From NCBI GenBank assembly GCA_023133295.1, contig JAGLWT010000050.1, positions 1 to 58,229 of the forward strand: a stretch of 58,229 nt of DNA. The letters run 5' to 3'. Below are positions 15,601-23,099 of this stretch, piece by piece; the first letter of the stretch is position 1, and each line of letters opens with the position of its first letter. Origin of the DNA: a bacterium. Lineage in GTDB: Bacteria; AUK180. A program made the translations under genes and the position numbers. Below the pieces are notes generated by a model. That model saw only the letters and a program-made list of their open reading frames with translations. It ran no database searches and was not told the DNA's origin.

Positions 15601-18176
15601 ACGAAGTAATGAGTATCAGTGAAGGTGATACGGTTATCTGTCAGGGTGTAGTCGAAGAGTACAGAGGTACCACTGAAGTCAAGGTATCCGATACGACTAC
15701 CTTCACGATCACGCCTTCAGGAGCCACGATCACCCCCGAAGCCATTAATACCACACTGGAAGAGAACTGGCAGGATATCGAAGCCAAGGAAGGCCAGCTG
15801 GTTACATTCACTGGTGTGGTCAGTTATATTGATAAGACATCCAACAGGAACAAGTTGGGTGTCCAAGATGCCACAGAGACCGATTCCTATGGGATAACGG
15901 TTTTCTGGTATGACGGTACAGGTGATATTACCTGGGATGCCGTGGCTGATTTCACTCTCGGAGAAACAGTAACGGTAGTTGGTATTGTCGGCCAGATGGA
16001 TTATGATTCGCCCTTTACCAGCTATTATCAGATACTGGTCAGAAAGCAGGCTGATATTGAGAAGGTGACCAATCTCAAGATCTCCGGCAATGCCTATTCG
16101 CATGTAACCTCCTGGGGTCAGGACGATCCGGTTGCGGGCTTATCTATGTCGCTCTTTAAAAATAATGAATACATAGAGTTATTGGATTCAGCAAACAGGG
16201 TCATGACCGTTGTCACAGACGGTTCGGGATACTTTGAATTCCAGGGAGGCCTTGAGGAGGGAGTGACATATATCGTCTTCCCCGAAGCCGAAGATGATGA
16301 TCTGTCACCTGCAGTTGCCCATTGGATAGACGGTGTTATTACAGATGCCTATTATCCTGTGATATCGGATCTTTCTGCCGATGTTACGGATGTTGTCGTG
16401 GATATGGTCGATTATGTGGATATTCTAACCGCAGATGATACCGTATTTGACGGACCTGTCACATTGGAGTGGAATCTCTACACAGGCAACGGCCTTACCG
16501 ACAATTGGGTCGCGGGCAATCCTACAGGGATAAACGGGATCACATATGTGATCACAATTTACGAACTTGACGGCTCCGGCAATATGAAACCGGCACCGTA
16601 TGTTTATCAAGGTCTGGGCGTTAATGCTACATCGTATCATAACTCACTGCCTACCGGCGATTACAAATATTATGTATTCTCCGATGCATACGATTATGGC
16701 GGAAATACCATTCCCTTCGCCATGACAGATATCGCGCATCCTTTCAGCGTTGATTTTACACCGCCTGAACTGCTTACCATAACTGTAGTTGACAATCATA
16801 CTTTGGATGTTGACTTCAGCGAAGAAGTGACAATTGCCACGGCTCAAACACTGGCTAATTATGTTGTAACAGCGGGAGATATTAATCCTACTGTTGCTTC
16901 AAGAACCGATACAGATACAGTTCGGCTCACCTTTGCTTCGGATTTCGCTCAGGATATTTATACTCTTACAATAGAGGGTGTGGAAGATGTTGACGGCAAT
17001 GCTATTGAGCTCAGCAATGAGAACGATGGAGAATTCACCATCACGGTAGGAAGTCCTCCTGAGCTGACAGCAGTTGATGTGGTTAATACCGCTACACTTA
17101 CCGTTACTTTCAGCGAAGAAGTGACACTTGCTTCCTCTCAGACTTTGGGTAATTATGTTGTGACCGCGGGAGATATTTCACCTGCATCCGCAACGAGGAT
17201 CACGACCAATACCGTAACACTGGTATTTGCTGCTCCCTTTGCCCAAGGGCTTTATCTGCTCACCGTGGAAGGTGTTGAAGATACAGAAGCGAATGCGGTT
17301 GAATTGAGTGGCAAGAATGCGCTTAACTTCTCTATCAGCGTGGGAACTCCGCCGGAGCTTACCGATACCGTTGTTACCGACAACAGTACTCTTACACTGA
17401 CCTTCAGCGAAGAGGTTACGCAGGCAACGGCTGAAACAGAGGCGAATTATGTTGTGACCCCCGGAGATATTCTTCCGGCGACTGCGACCAGGACCTCGGC
17501 GACTACCGTACAGCTTGATTTCGCCTCACTCTTTGCACCGGATAATTATGTGATCACGGTCGAAGGTGTTGAGGATACTGATGGAAACGGTGTTGAATTC
17601 AGCGGAGTTAATACGGACACATTCGCGATCGTAGCCGTGAACCCTCCCGGAATATCATCGATCGATGTAGTCAGCAATACTGTACTGGATGTGACCTTTA
17701 CGGAAGAGATAACACAGGCCACAGGAGAACTTGAGGGAAATTATCTGGTTACTCCCGGAGATCTGGTCCCCTCTACCGCAATCAGGACATCCGCTACTGT
17801 TGTGCGCTTGACATTCGCATCCGAGCTGGCTGAAGGCGCTTATACTCTGACCACTTCCGGTATAGAAGATACAGAAGGATACTTGATCGATTGGGGAACG
17901 CAGGCCAGCGCAGGATTTGATATATCTGCAGGGACTGCTGACGCCATGGTACTCTATCCTAATCCTGTTACCACAGATGTAGTGAATTTCGCTAATGTCG
18001 CGGACGGCGGAAAGATCACAATTTATAGTGTTTCAGGCTCCATAATGGAAGAGATCGAGATCGTTGCTTCTACTCTCTACTCCCTGGATGTACTGGAATA
18101 TGCTTCCGGTATATACTTCTATGTATATGAGATCGACGGAGACACCGCTATCGGAAAATTTGCTATCGTAAGATAG
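12618..18176 (+). CDS. Giant multidomain surface protein with Fn3, OB-like and Ig-like repeats and sorting domain
   Basis: 1852 residues. Order: signal peptide (1-18); jelly-roll-like domain (about 20-175); three tandem Fn3 plus OB-like units starting near residues 186, 503 and 822 (each Fn3 opens with DVTAPDW; OB parts carry VTGTVDEYFGLTEI-type strands, similar to DUF5689-like domains); a carboxypeptidase-regulatory-like segment (about 1155-1270); four Ig-like repeats of about 98 residues starting near 1382, 1480, 1578 and 1676 (each with a TFSEEVT-type strand, then a YVVTAGDI- or YVVTPGDI-like strand); and a C-terminal T9SS/FlgD-like sorting domain from about 1777 (LYPNPV, ending GKFAIVR). 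It is likely displayed or secreted, in adhesion or polymer binding; no catalytic motif was seen. It is paired with the PorV-like gene. Confidence 0.85.
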   Translation: MKKLIIFLLLALAPLVFGDIAEDFDAWTPADTGYAGIATYNHAGVGIWVTSDALVGTSNPRSGTNCIRFNDDQTPPDEYLEFQGLDGNGKDGGVGTITFWHRTWDGDGSVIEFKIQKNVNDGGWEDVGSSVVVDPNNTTYVQFTRDVNDPSDNIKLRVTAVQDYERLLIDDFSITDYAGASSCNESDVTAPDWTVTTVSNITYTDSTFSTIDLSWDAATDSDQDTDPVTYNLYRDTSTISDTSTATEVTTGLVATAYSDSGLIADTQYFYKVVAKNCVPLTRLASDELDVTTPSVTADTIYSIQYNASGDTSPKIGQEVTIQGVVTAAKVSSRYVVSDADGVWDGILVYDSSNNPDVGDNVTVTGTVDEYFGLTEIVSVTSFTVNSSGNSYNPTTVTVEDIGGSAEWGVTYNANTEQYEGVLVTLYDVEVSSPLSEHGYWRIKDQGGTMELSCDDTFYLADIPNGQTISQITGVLLYTYDYYRLCPRSASDINTAAAGSCNDSDVTAPDWAVSGVSNITFTNSTATSVALSWDAATDSDQDTEPVKYDVYRHTATIADTSAATLISSEQIATTCSSTGLTAETQYFYKVVARNCVPLTQLASDELDITTPAAVVVDGIYAVQFNNSVAGSGDDCYSSPDDGNVVTLTGVVMTDGFDKYFIADDVGAWNGIYVYDYTNKPALGDEITITGTVDEYYGLTEIVDVTSYTNNGASTVYDSATVTVEAIGGAGGEVACNATTEAYEGVLVTFYDVVVSSATGNHGYWRIKDAAGTKEIEVDDMIYHADMPLGQALDQLTGFVSYSFDIYTINPRSADDIVLGCEGTDVTAPDWAVSGVSNIAATDPGTGARLDIDWDAATDAENVAVTYDLYSSTTSPVNIIVGNLIASDLTSTSYMNTGLTTGTTYYYKVLAKNCVPLATTSSDEATGVPTFDLTFTDICDVQAFNASDPNSPAYSLENGNSVWIKGIATVDQGVFGLSGTSIYVQAEGGCGVNVFSYEVMSISEGDTVICQGVVEEYRGTTEVKVSDTTTFTITPSGATITPEAINTTLEENWQDIEAKEGQLVTFTGVVSYIDKTSNRNKLGVQDATETDSYGITVFWYDGTGDITWDAVADFTLGETVTVVGIVGQMDYDSPFTSYYQILVRKQADIEKVTNLKISGNAYSHVTSWGQDDPVAGLSMSLFKNNEYIELLDSANRVMTVVTDGSGYFEFQGGLEEGVTYIVFPEAEDDDLSPAVAHWIDGVITDAYYPVISDLSADVTDVVVDMVDYVDILTADDTVFDGPVTLEWNLYTGNGLTDNWVAGNPTGINGITYVITIYELDGSGNMKPAPYVYQGLGVNATSYHNSLPTGDYKYYVFSDAYDYGGNTIPFAMTDIAHPFSVDFTPPELLTITVVDNHTLDVDFSEEVTIATAQTLANYVVTAGDINPTVASRTDTDTVRLTFASDFAQDIYTLTIEGVEDVDGNAIELSNENDGEFTITVGSPPELTAVDVVNTATLTVTFSEEVTLASSQTLGNYVVTAGDISPASATRITTNTVTLVFAAPFAQGLYLLTVEGVEDTEANAVELSGKNALNFSISVGTPPELTDTVVTDNSTLTLTFSEEVTQATAETEANYVVTPGDILPATATRTSATTVQLDFASLFAPDNYVITVEGVEDTDGNGVEFSGVNTDTFAIVAVNPPGISSIDVVSNTVLDVTFTEEITQATGELEGNYLVTPGDLVPSTAIRTSATVVRLTFASELAEGAYTLTTSGIEDTEGYLIDWGTQASAGFDISAGTADAMVLYPNPVTTDVVNFANVADGGKITIYSVSGSIMEEIEIVASTLYSLDVLEYASGIYFYVYEIDGDTAIGKFAIVR
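16762..17935 (+). repeat. Four tandem 294-bp coding repeats (Ig-like)
   Basis: Repeat units begin near 16762, 17056, 17350 and 17643, each starting with a CCNCC(T/C)GA(G/A)CT-like sequence for PPEL (PPGI in the last). They encode about 98-residue Ig-like modules. The unit length is kept almost exactly, pointing to tandem duplication. Confidence 0.8.
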
Positions 18177-18862
18177 TTTTCAAAATAATCGGGGAGGGCA
18201 TCTGTGCTCTCCCCGTACAAGAGGATCGGCGCACAAATGACAAGAGCACAAGTGCACACGATTCGCAGAGGCTAGAGGTTGGAGGTTGGGGCAGATGGTA
18301 ATAGAGAAATTGGTCTTTGATTTCTTCACATCAAAGATTACATATCATACGTCACACGACAATACAATTGACAATTATAGGATAGAATACAAAGAGCTTT
18401 TCGCTTCAACCTTGAACTTTTGAACACTCTTTCTCAAGTGACACGTGATACTTCACACGTATAAGGTGATGGATCTTTCGTTACACTCAAGATGACAGAA
18501 TACAGTGAATAGTGAATAATAGAGAGGGGACAAGACAGATGTACCCCTGTCATTCTGAAGGAGTTTGCGACCGAAGAATCCATCTGGTATTTGTTTCTTG
18601 TGTTTTCCCCTACTATTCATTATTCATTGTTCACTGTTCATTATACTTAAGCCTATCATCCTATCATCTTATCACTCTGCATAATTGTCCATTGTCCATT
18701 TCTCTACAGGCCTCCTGCCTGCTGAGCTCGCTCAGCATCTTGCCAGGTTCCTTCTATCGCCAATATTATCCGAAAAATTTGACTAAATCCGAAAAATACA
18801 TTAGAGTTAGGTATAGTTATGATTTCATACTGTGGGGATTCACCCTGCTAAAAGGAGGTTGT
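18177..18862. repeat. Repeat-rich intergenic region
   Basis: No gene is supported; an open frame through here is only an upstream extension of the next gene. It holds a hairpin at 18190-18215, CACAAGTGCACACGATTCGC words, a TTGAACTTTTGAACACTC word, the TGTCATTCTGAAGGAGTTTG...GAAGAATCCATCTGG repeat (18546-18583), and TTCATTATTCATTGTTCACT-type low-complexity sequence. Confidence 0.7.
18190..18215 (+). terminator. Hairpin after the giant surface-protein gene
   Basis: The arms 18190-18198 and 18207-18215 pair over nine positions with one G-U (CGGGGAGGG against CTCTCCCCG). It lies 14 bases after the stop codon. No U-run follows. A similar hairpin follows the gene ending at 19720, so these may be repeats doing terminator or mRNA-end duty. 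Confidence 0.45.
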
Positions 18863-19720
18863 ATGAAAGGTTTTTTGAAATTGTTTGTTGTCGTACTCAT
18901 CTTGGGTCTGATTATCCCGGCATCTGCCGAGAATCTAAAGTTTAAGGTTAATTTGAATGGCGGATGCGCGCTTGTCTCTAATTCGGATTTCAATGACATG
19001 ATCAATTCTAAGGAAGTTACTACCCAAGCAGCTGGCGAATTGTTTTATGAGAACGTAGAAGTGACCTCAGAAGAGGTCAAATTGCTCCCAGCTGCAAATC
19101 TTGAGTTTTCGATCCAGATGTCCAGCTTCGTTGCCGGATTAAAGATCGGAATGCCCGGTACGGTCACATCAGTATTTACTGTGGATATGAAAGATACCCT
19201 AGCGCTGCCGATACCAGATACTTATTTGGAAATGGATCTGAAGAACTGGGCTTTCCCCTTCGGTTTAAATCTTTACTATGTATTGCCTTTGGGTGAAAAG
19301 ATGAATCTTTATATCGGCCCCGGTTTTGAATACTACATGAGTAAAATTACAAATGAAGAAGCAGTGTCAACAGCCGGCGGCACAGATGTGCCTCTGGAAG
19401 ATCCTGAAATATTCAACGGCTCGGGTATAGCGGGCGTGTTGAATATAAAGGGCGAATATGCCATAAACGATATGTTTTCGGTTTATCTTGGCGTGATAGG
19501 AAGAATGGGCGCGATATCCGGTTATGCAGGCGAGGGCGACATGGACGGCAAAACGCTTATTTCCTTCGATTGGGCGGATGAGCATTTCTGGGAGGCCCTG
19601 ACACCCGCAGAAAAAGACGCAATGGCCGCTGATACTGATTATACGAACATTGAAGAAGCTCAGATCGTAATGACCGGTATTGAATTCTTCTTCGGCATTT
19701 CGATCAATTTCGATATGTAA
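18863..19720 (+). CDS. Predicted outer-membrane beta-barrel protein
   Basis: 285 residues from the ATG at 18863, chosen because AGGAGG lies at 18853-18858 and a signal peptide (MKGFLKLFVVVLILGLIIPA, cleaved near SAE) starts here. The frame is open far upstream only because of repeat sequence. The mature protein has long amphipathic strands (LKFKVNLNGGCALVSNSDF, LNLYYVLPLGEKMNLYIGPG, GIEFFFGISINFDM) consistent with an outer-membrane barrel of the OmpA-like or outer-membrane-protein-beta-barrel class. Ala/Glu-rich loops vary. It is a single gene flanked by repeat-rich DNA on both sides. No specific function can be given. Confidence 0.65.
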   Translation: MKGFLKLFVVVLILGLIIPASAENLKFKVNLNGGCALVSNSDFNDMINSKEVTTQAAGELFYENVEVTSEEVKLLPAANLEFSIQMSSFVAGLKIGMPGTVTSVFTVDMKDTLALPIPDTYLEMDLKNWAFPFGLNLYYVLPLGEKMNLYIGPGFEYYMSKITNEEAVSTAGGTDVPLEDPEIFNGSGIAGVLNIKGEYAINDMFSVYLGVIGRMGAISGYAGEGDMDGKTLISFDWADEHFWEALTPAEKDAMAADTDYTNIEEAQIVMTGIEFFFGISINFDM

Positions 19721-19737
19721 ATAACTGACCGATAATC

Positions 19738-19767
19738 GTAGGGGCGAACCTCTGTGTTCGCCCTTAC
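19738..19767 (+). terminator. Hairpin after the outer-membrane protein gene
   Basis: GTAGGGGCGAAC (19738-19749) pairs with GTTCGCCCTTAC (19756-19767) over 12 positions with one G-U and a 6-base loop. It lies 17 bases after the stop codon. The sequence resembles a widespread bacterial intergenic repeat. It may terminate transcription, although no U-run is present. Confidence 0.5.
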
Positions 19768-20117
19768 TTGCCATCGTTTGCCTGCGGAGAACGATGTGCA
19801 TGGTTGTTCAAAAGTTGAAAGGTTCAAAAGTTCAACGTTGAAAAAACAAATAATTGTAGGGACAGGGCTTGATCTGTCCAGTATCCTTACATGATGCTGT
19901 GAACTGTCCTCCCTTGCGAGTCATCCTGAGCTTTTCCGCGAAGGATCCATCTTTCTCTACCTACAAACCTATCACCTTCTCACCCTATTAACTTGTGCCT
20001 TGTTCTACTGGGCCCACTCTTGTACTTACTATTTATTGTATTTTGTCGAGGTTTATTTGCCCTATATTGATGCTGCCGGGGCATTCGAAGTATCCATCTC
20101 TCTTGTGCTCTATATCA

Positions 20118-20153
20118 ATGTTCGTATGTTCGTATATACGAACATACGAACAT
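20118..20153. repeat. 36-bp perfect palindrome
   Basis: ATGTTCGTATGTTCGTAT is followed directly by its exact reverse complement with no loop. It is built from a repeated GTTCGTAT word. No gene or T-run is adjacent. Confidence 0.85.
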
Positions 20154-20464
20154 ACCCATTGGAGTTCTTGATACTAAAAATAAACTCAAAATGCAACAAA
20201 AACAACCTCCGTCCCTATTTTGGTTGACGAAATATCAGGCGAAAGGGACAGGAAATACGAGAAAGAGGGGAAAAGAAAATTCCAGATGGATAATCCATCC
20301 GGATTCCCTGTCATTCTGGAGTTTACCCAGCACTTTTATCACAATGTGCTGTGGGGGCATAAGCGACTGAAGAATCCATATTTCTCTACCGATCACATCA
20401 TCATCTTATCACTCTGCCTAATTGTCAATTGTCCATTTCTCTATAGGCCTCTCCCTCGTTGGAT

Positions 20465-21040
20465 TTAGTAATTTTCAGGAAGTACTTCGTAATACGCCTG
20501 AGGATGATCGCAGGCCGGGCACATCTCGGGTGCTTCATTGCCCAAATGAACATAGCCGCAATTGAGGCAATGCCATTTGACCTTATCTTTTTTTCTGAAT
20601 ACGGTGCCTTCTCTGATATTTTTTACCAATGAGCGATATCTCTTTTCATGCTCTTCTTCGACCTCTGAGATCTCTTTAAATTTAAAAGCTATTTCTGGGA
20701 ATCCCTCGCGTCTAGCGGTATCTTCGAATTCCTTGTAAATAATATCCCATTCCTCATGCTCCCCATTCGCTGCCCCTTCAAGATTCTCTTCTGTGGTGCC
20801 TATCCTGCCGGCAGGATATGTGGCCTGTATCTCCAGATCTCCGCCTTCTAAGAATTTGAAGAAGACCTTCGCATGTTCCTTCTCATTCTCTGCTGTTTCC
20901 AGAAAGACCCTCTGGATCTGGACATAGCCCTCTTTCTTTGCCGCGGATGCAAAGAAGGTATATCTGTTTCTTGCTTGAGATTCACCCGCAAATGATTTCA
21001 GCAGGTTCTTTTCAGTTTCACTTCCTTTTATCGATTTCAT
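20465..21040 (-). CDS. rbr: Rubrerythrin
   Basis: 191 residues. A non-haem iron peroxidase that reduces hydrogen peroxide in the cytoplasm of anaerobes. The ferritin-like diiron domain has E20 in FAGESQARNRYTFFA and the ExxH pair E53/H56 in ENEKEHAKVFF. A second set follows around NGEHEEWDIIYKEFEDTA and EVEEEHEKRYR. The C-terminal rubredoxin-type iron site has WHCLNCGYVH and APEMCPACDHPQAYYEV (two CxxC pairs). Length and order are as in classical rubrerythrins. GGAGG is well placed before the ATG and a sigma70-type promoter lies upstream. It is a single gene between repeat-rich regions. Confidence 0.96.
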   Translation of the reverse strand: MKSIKGSETEKNLLKSFAGESQARNRYTFFASAAKKEGYVQIQRVFLETAENEKEHAKVFFKFLEGGDLEIQATYPAGRIGTTEENLEGAANGEHEEWDIIYKEFEDTARREGFPEIAFKFKEISEVEEEHEKRYRSLVKNIREGTVFRKKDKVKWHCLNCGYVHLGNEAPEMCPACDHPQAYYEVLPENY

Positions 21041-21058
21041 AATTACCTCCGATGTGAT

Positions 21059-21087
21059 ATTTTACAGGAAAAAATGACTTAATTCAA
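21059..21087 (-). promoter_or_regulatory. Sigma70-type promoter for rubrerythrin
   Basis: On the minus strand TTGAAT (21087-21082), 17 bp, TAAAAT (21064-21059). A GGAGG ribosome-binding site (21050-21046) then lies before the ATG at 21040. Confidence 0.65.
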
Positions 21088-21272
21088 TTTTAGCGGTGCC
21101 AGGTTGACATTTTGACACTTTAAGGAAGATGCGGCCCGGCCGGTTGCTAAGTTGATAGGTTTCTAGGTAGAGAAAGATGGATCCTTCGGCGCTGCCTCAG
21201 GATGACATGCAAGGATGAAAGAAAGATGGGGATGGATTCTTCAATCACCACAGCTCAATCAGAATGACATCA

Positions 21273-21510
21273 AAAGATGTGTGGAGATCGTTCCCATGTA
21301 ATTCTATACCCATTCTCCCTCCACCCACCCTAATTCTCCAGGGACGGAGGTGGTGAATTTTTCAACCCACTTATTTGTCTGGATTGGATGTATGAAGTTA
21401 AAATATTCAACCTTCCGTCCCGTAGGCTGATAGCTCCGGCGTTCTATATTATTTACAGATGATTTTAATGGAGGTAACGAAATATTGATTTTTCGGCTAC
21501 GGATGTGTTT
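21273..21510. repeat. REPIN-like duplicated block, copy 1
   Basis: It shares with 27317-27550 the order GATGTGTGGAGA, TTCTATACCCATTCTCCC, CAGGGACGGAGGTGGTGAAT, TTAAAATATTCAACC, CGTCCCGTAGGCTGATAGCT, CCGGCGTTCTAT. GGGACGGAGG (21341) and CCTTCCGTCCC (21411-21421) are imperfect inverted arms. The tail around 21477-21505 (TTTTTCGGCTACGGATGTG) recurs inverted inside the MITE at 24072. Confidence 0.85.
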
Positions 21511-21594
21511 CTTTTTCTCTTACACACTTGTGCACATGTGCACTTGTAACTTGTGCTCTGCAAAGCTTAACTTTTGAACACTCTACTACTATTA

Positions 21595-22593
21595 TTAAAG
21601 CCCCTTGAGCGCGGCAATGATGCCGATAAAGATAATGGCGGCAAGAGCACCTGAAAATACGATCTTCTTTTCTGAGATCTCGCCCCGCTTCACCCTACCT
21701 TCTTTAAAAAACTGGGGTTTTTCCAATCCCTGCATACGCCCTTCCAAGAGAAGCACTTTTTGGGGAAACGCAGGTGATCCAGCCGCTTTCCACGCGGAGA
21801 GCAGTAGAGCTGAGGTCTTTATCTGTGATCTGGATATCCTTTGAGCGGTCATTTCGCCGGTGTCCTCCCACAAAGCCTCGAAGTACGCGTGGTCGTAGCT
21901 GCCATCGCTTTCTTCTCTTGCGGCTCGGTCTGAGATCAGTATTTCGGGGACGAATGTCAATGACTCCTCTATAATGTCAATAACAAAATTCTTAATTTCG
22001 GAGGGCTGCGGTATTTTATCCAGTGAAATACCCTTGATATCTTCAGGTACCCAAAAGAGGTCGATCATATCGATTTCATATCGCGCGTGTATGCCCTTAT
22101 TTCCGGTGAGTTGCCCGTCATAATTCTTTGTCGTGTGAAATGGCTGATGTATATCCTGAATATAGTGGCTCAATGCCGACATATAAACCAAAGCTGAGGA
22201 GAAATCCTGATTTTCAAAGGCATCAACGAGCAGTTTATAATATTCCTCGATCGCCCAGATCACCGTCCCGTTCTTTTTCATAAAATCAGATCCATAATAG
22301 CGAAACACCTTTTCAAAGGGATTATTGAGATCGATCAGATCCTTCTCTGCGTAAAAATCATAATCACAATAATGATTAGGAGACTCATTGCTATCGTAGA
22401 ACTTCCACTTATCAGGCAGGGAACCGTTATCGGCGATATATTTCATGTAGTTCTCAAAATTACTGCCGAAATGTGGGAGTAGGATTCTGCACGCATTCCA
22501 TGTCGCTCCATGATGAACACGGTGTCCCCAGGAAAAGAGATTGGGGGAGAAGAGTAAAGTGAGAAGCAGTAGAGCTGCTATCTTCTTGTTCAT
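21595..22593 (-). CDS. S1/P1 nuclease or phospholipase C-like zinc protein, membrane-anchored
   Basis: 332 residues. A signal peptide ends at about LFS (residue 20), so the mature protein begins WGHRVHH, where the N-terminal Trp and His are metal ligands in the S1/P1 nuclease and zinc phospholipase C superfamily. Further family motifs are ALSHYIQDIHQPFHTT (two His plus Asp) and GIHARYEIDMID. Members hydrolyse phosphodiester bonds in single-stranded nucleic acids or phospholipids outside the cytoplasm. Unusually, the C-terminus carries a hydrophobic helix (VFSGALAAIIFIGIIAAL) preceded by a basic stretch, suggesting inner-membrane anchoring. It is transcribed alone from a leaderless-type promoter. 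Nuclease or lipase activity cannot be decided from sequence. Confidence 0.8.
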   Translation of the reverse strand: MNKKIAALLLLTLLFSPNLFSWGHRVHHGATWNACRILLPHFGSNFENYMKYIADNGSLPDKWKFYDSNESPNHYCDYDFYAEKDLIDLNNPFEKVFRYYGSDFMKKNGTVIWAIEEYYKLLVDAFENQDFSSALVYMSALSHYIQDIHQPFHTTKNYDGQLTGNKGIHARYEIDMIDLFWVPEDIKGISLDKIPQPSEIKNFVIDIIEESLTFVPEILISDRAAREESDGSYDHAYFEALWEDTGEMTAQRISRSQIKTSALLLSAWKAAGSPAFPQKVLLLEGRMQGLEKPQFFKEGRVKRGEISEKKIVFSGALAAIIFIGIIAALKGL

Positions 22594-22600
22594 AGAGATT

Positions 22601-22629
22601 ATTGTATATCAAAACCGTGAAAAAGTCCA
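22601..22629 (-). promoter_or_regulatory. Leaderless-type promoter for the S1/P1-like gene
   Basis: On the minus strand TGGACT (22629-22624), 17 bp, TACAAT (22606-22601). Seven bases separate the -10 box from the ATG at 22593 and there is no Shine-Dalgarno sequence. Confidence 0.6.
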
Positions 22630-22756
22630 CTTTTATTTTTGAATCACTTATGTTAGAATACAATAGTTGGATAATTATAGCCGCGTCATCATCAATCTGC
22701 CGTCATGGAATACTTTACCCTTTTTTTCGTATTATTCTATGTCAGCATGTATTTTT

Positions 22757-23086
22757 AGTGTACTGTTTCATAAATACGATGACAGTCGTTCACGAGTGAA
22801 CGAGGTACGAGGCATTAAGAAGTGTGAAGTGTAAAGGGAGATAATATAATGAAGAAATGGAAAACAAAGCAATATCCACACCCGTCTCTCTTTCATTATT
22901 CATCCTTCATTCTCTCTTGTCTGTTGTTCCACTGGGTCCACTGGTTCACTGGGTCCACTGCGAAGCGTGTTCCTTGTGCTCTTGTCCCTTGTGCATTGCG
23001 TAGCATGTTCCACTTGTCCCTGGGCCGCTGGGTCCACTGGGTCACTGCGAAGTGCCATTGTTATCGTATTTATGAAGTAGTGCACT
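22757..23086. mobile_element. MITE-like element with low-complexity interior (copy M2)
   Basis: The left terminal repeat AGTGTACTGTTTCATAAATA (22757) is matched by an inverted right end (complement AGTGCACTACTTCATAAATA) ending at 23086. The interior lacks the conserved subterminal block of the other copies. Instead it holds direct repeats of CACTGGGTCCACTG and TCCCTTGTGCATTGCG-type words. No credible gene is seen inside. The right end stops 13 bases before the ATG of the next gene, leaving only its ribosome-binding site. Confidence 0.8.
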
Positions 23087-23099
23087 TTAGGAGAAGTGA

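Larger units (their letters stand above)
19721..20464. repeat. Repeat-rich intergenic region with palindromes
   Basis: No gene is seen in 744 bases. It holds the hairpin at 19738-19767, GTTCAAAAGTTGAAAGGTTC words, the GTCATCCTGAGC...GAAGGATCCATC repeat (19919-19953), the 36-bp perfect palindrome at 20118-20153, a lone CCTCCGTCCCT motif (about 20206-20216), and a copy of the CTGTCATTCTGG...GAAGAATCCAT repeat (about 20307-20380). Confidence 0.7.
21041..21594. repeat. Intergenic region dominated by a duplicated repeat block
   Basis: No gene is seen. After the rubrerythrin promoter come two ATGGATCCTTCGG / ATGGATTCTTCAA...AGAATGACAT repeats (about 21178-21270), then a block shared with 27317-27550 (listed separately), then TTGTGCACATGTGCACTTGT and TTAACTTTTGAACACTCT words. 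Confidence 0.7.

Noticed and set aside
18640..18720. Direct low-complexity words as a CRISPR array
   Set aside because: The words are short, irregularly spaced and have no uniform spacers; no cas genes are present.
18512..18862. An open frame extending the outer-membrane protein gene upstream by 117 codons
   Set aside because: It is repeat sequence (CHSEGVCDRR-type peptide), has no ribosome-binding site, and a signal peptide with AGGAGG begins at 18863.
20118..20153. The palindrome as a rho-independent terminator
   Set aside because: It is AT/GC mixed without a loop or T-run and lies 400 bases from the nearest upstream stop codon.
20000..20468. Two short open frames between the barrel gene and rubrerythrin
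   Set aside because: They cover the palindrome and repeat words, lack ribosome-binding sites and show no protein features.
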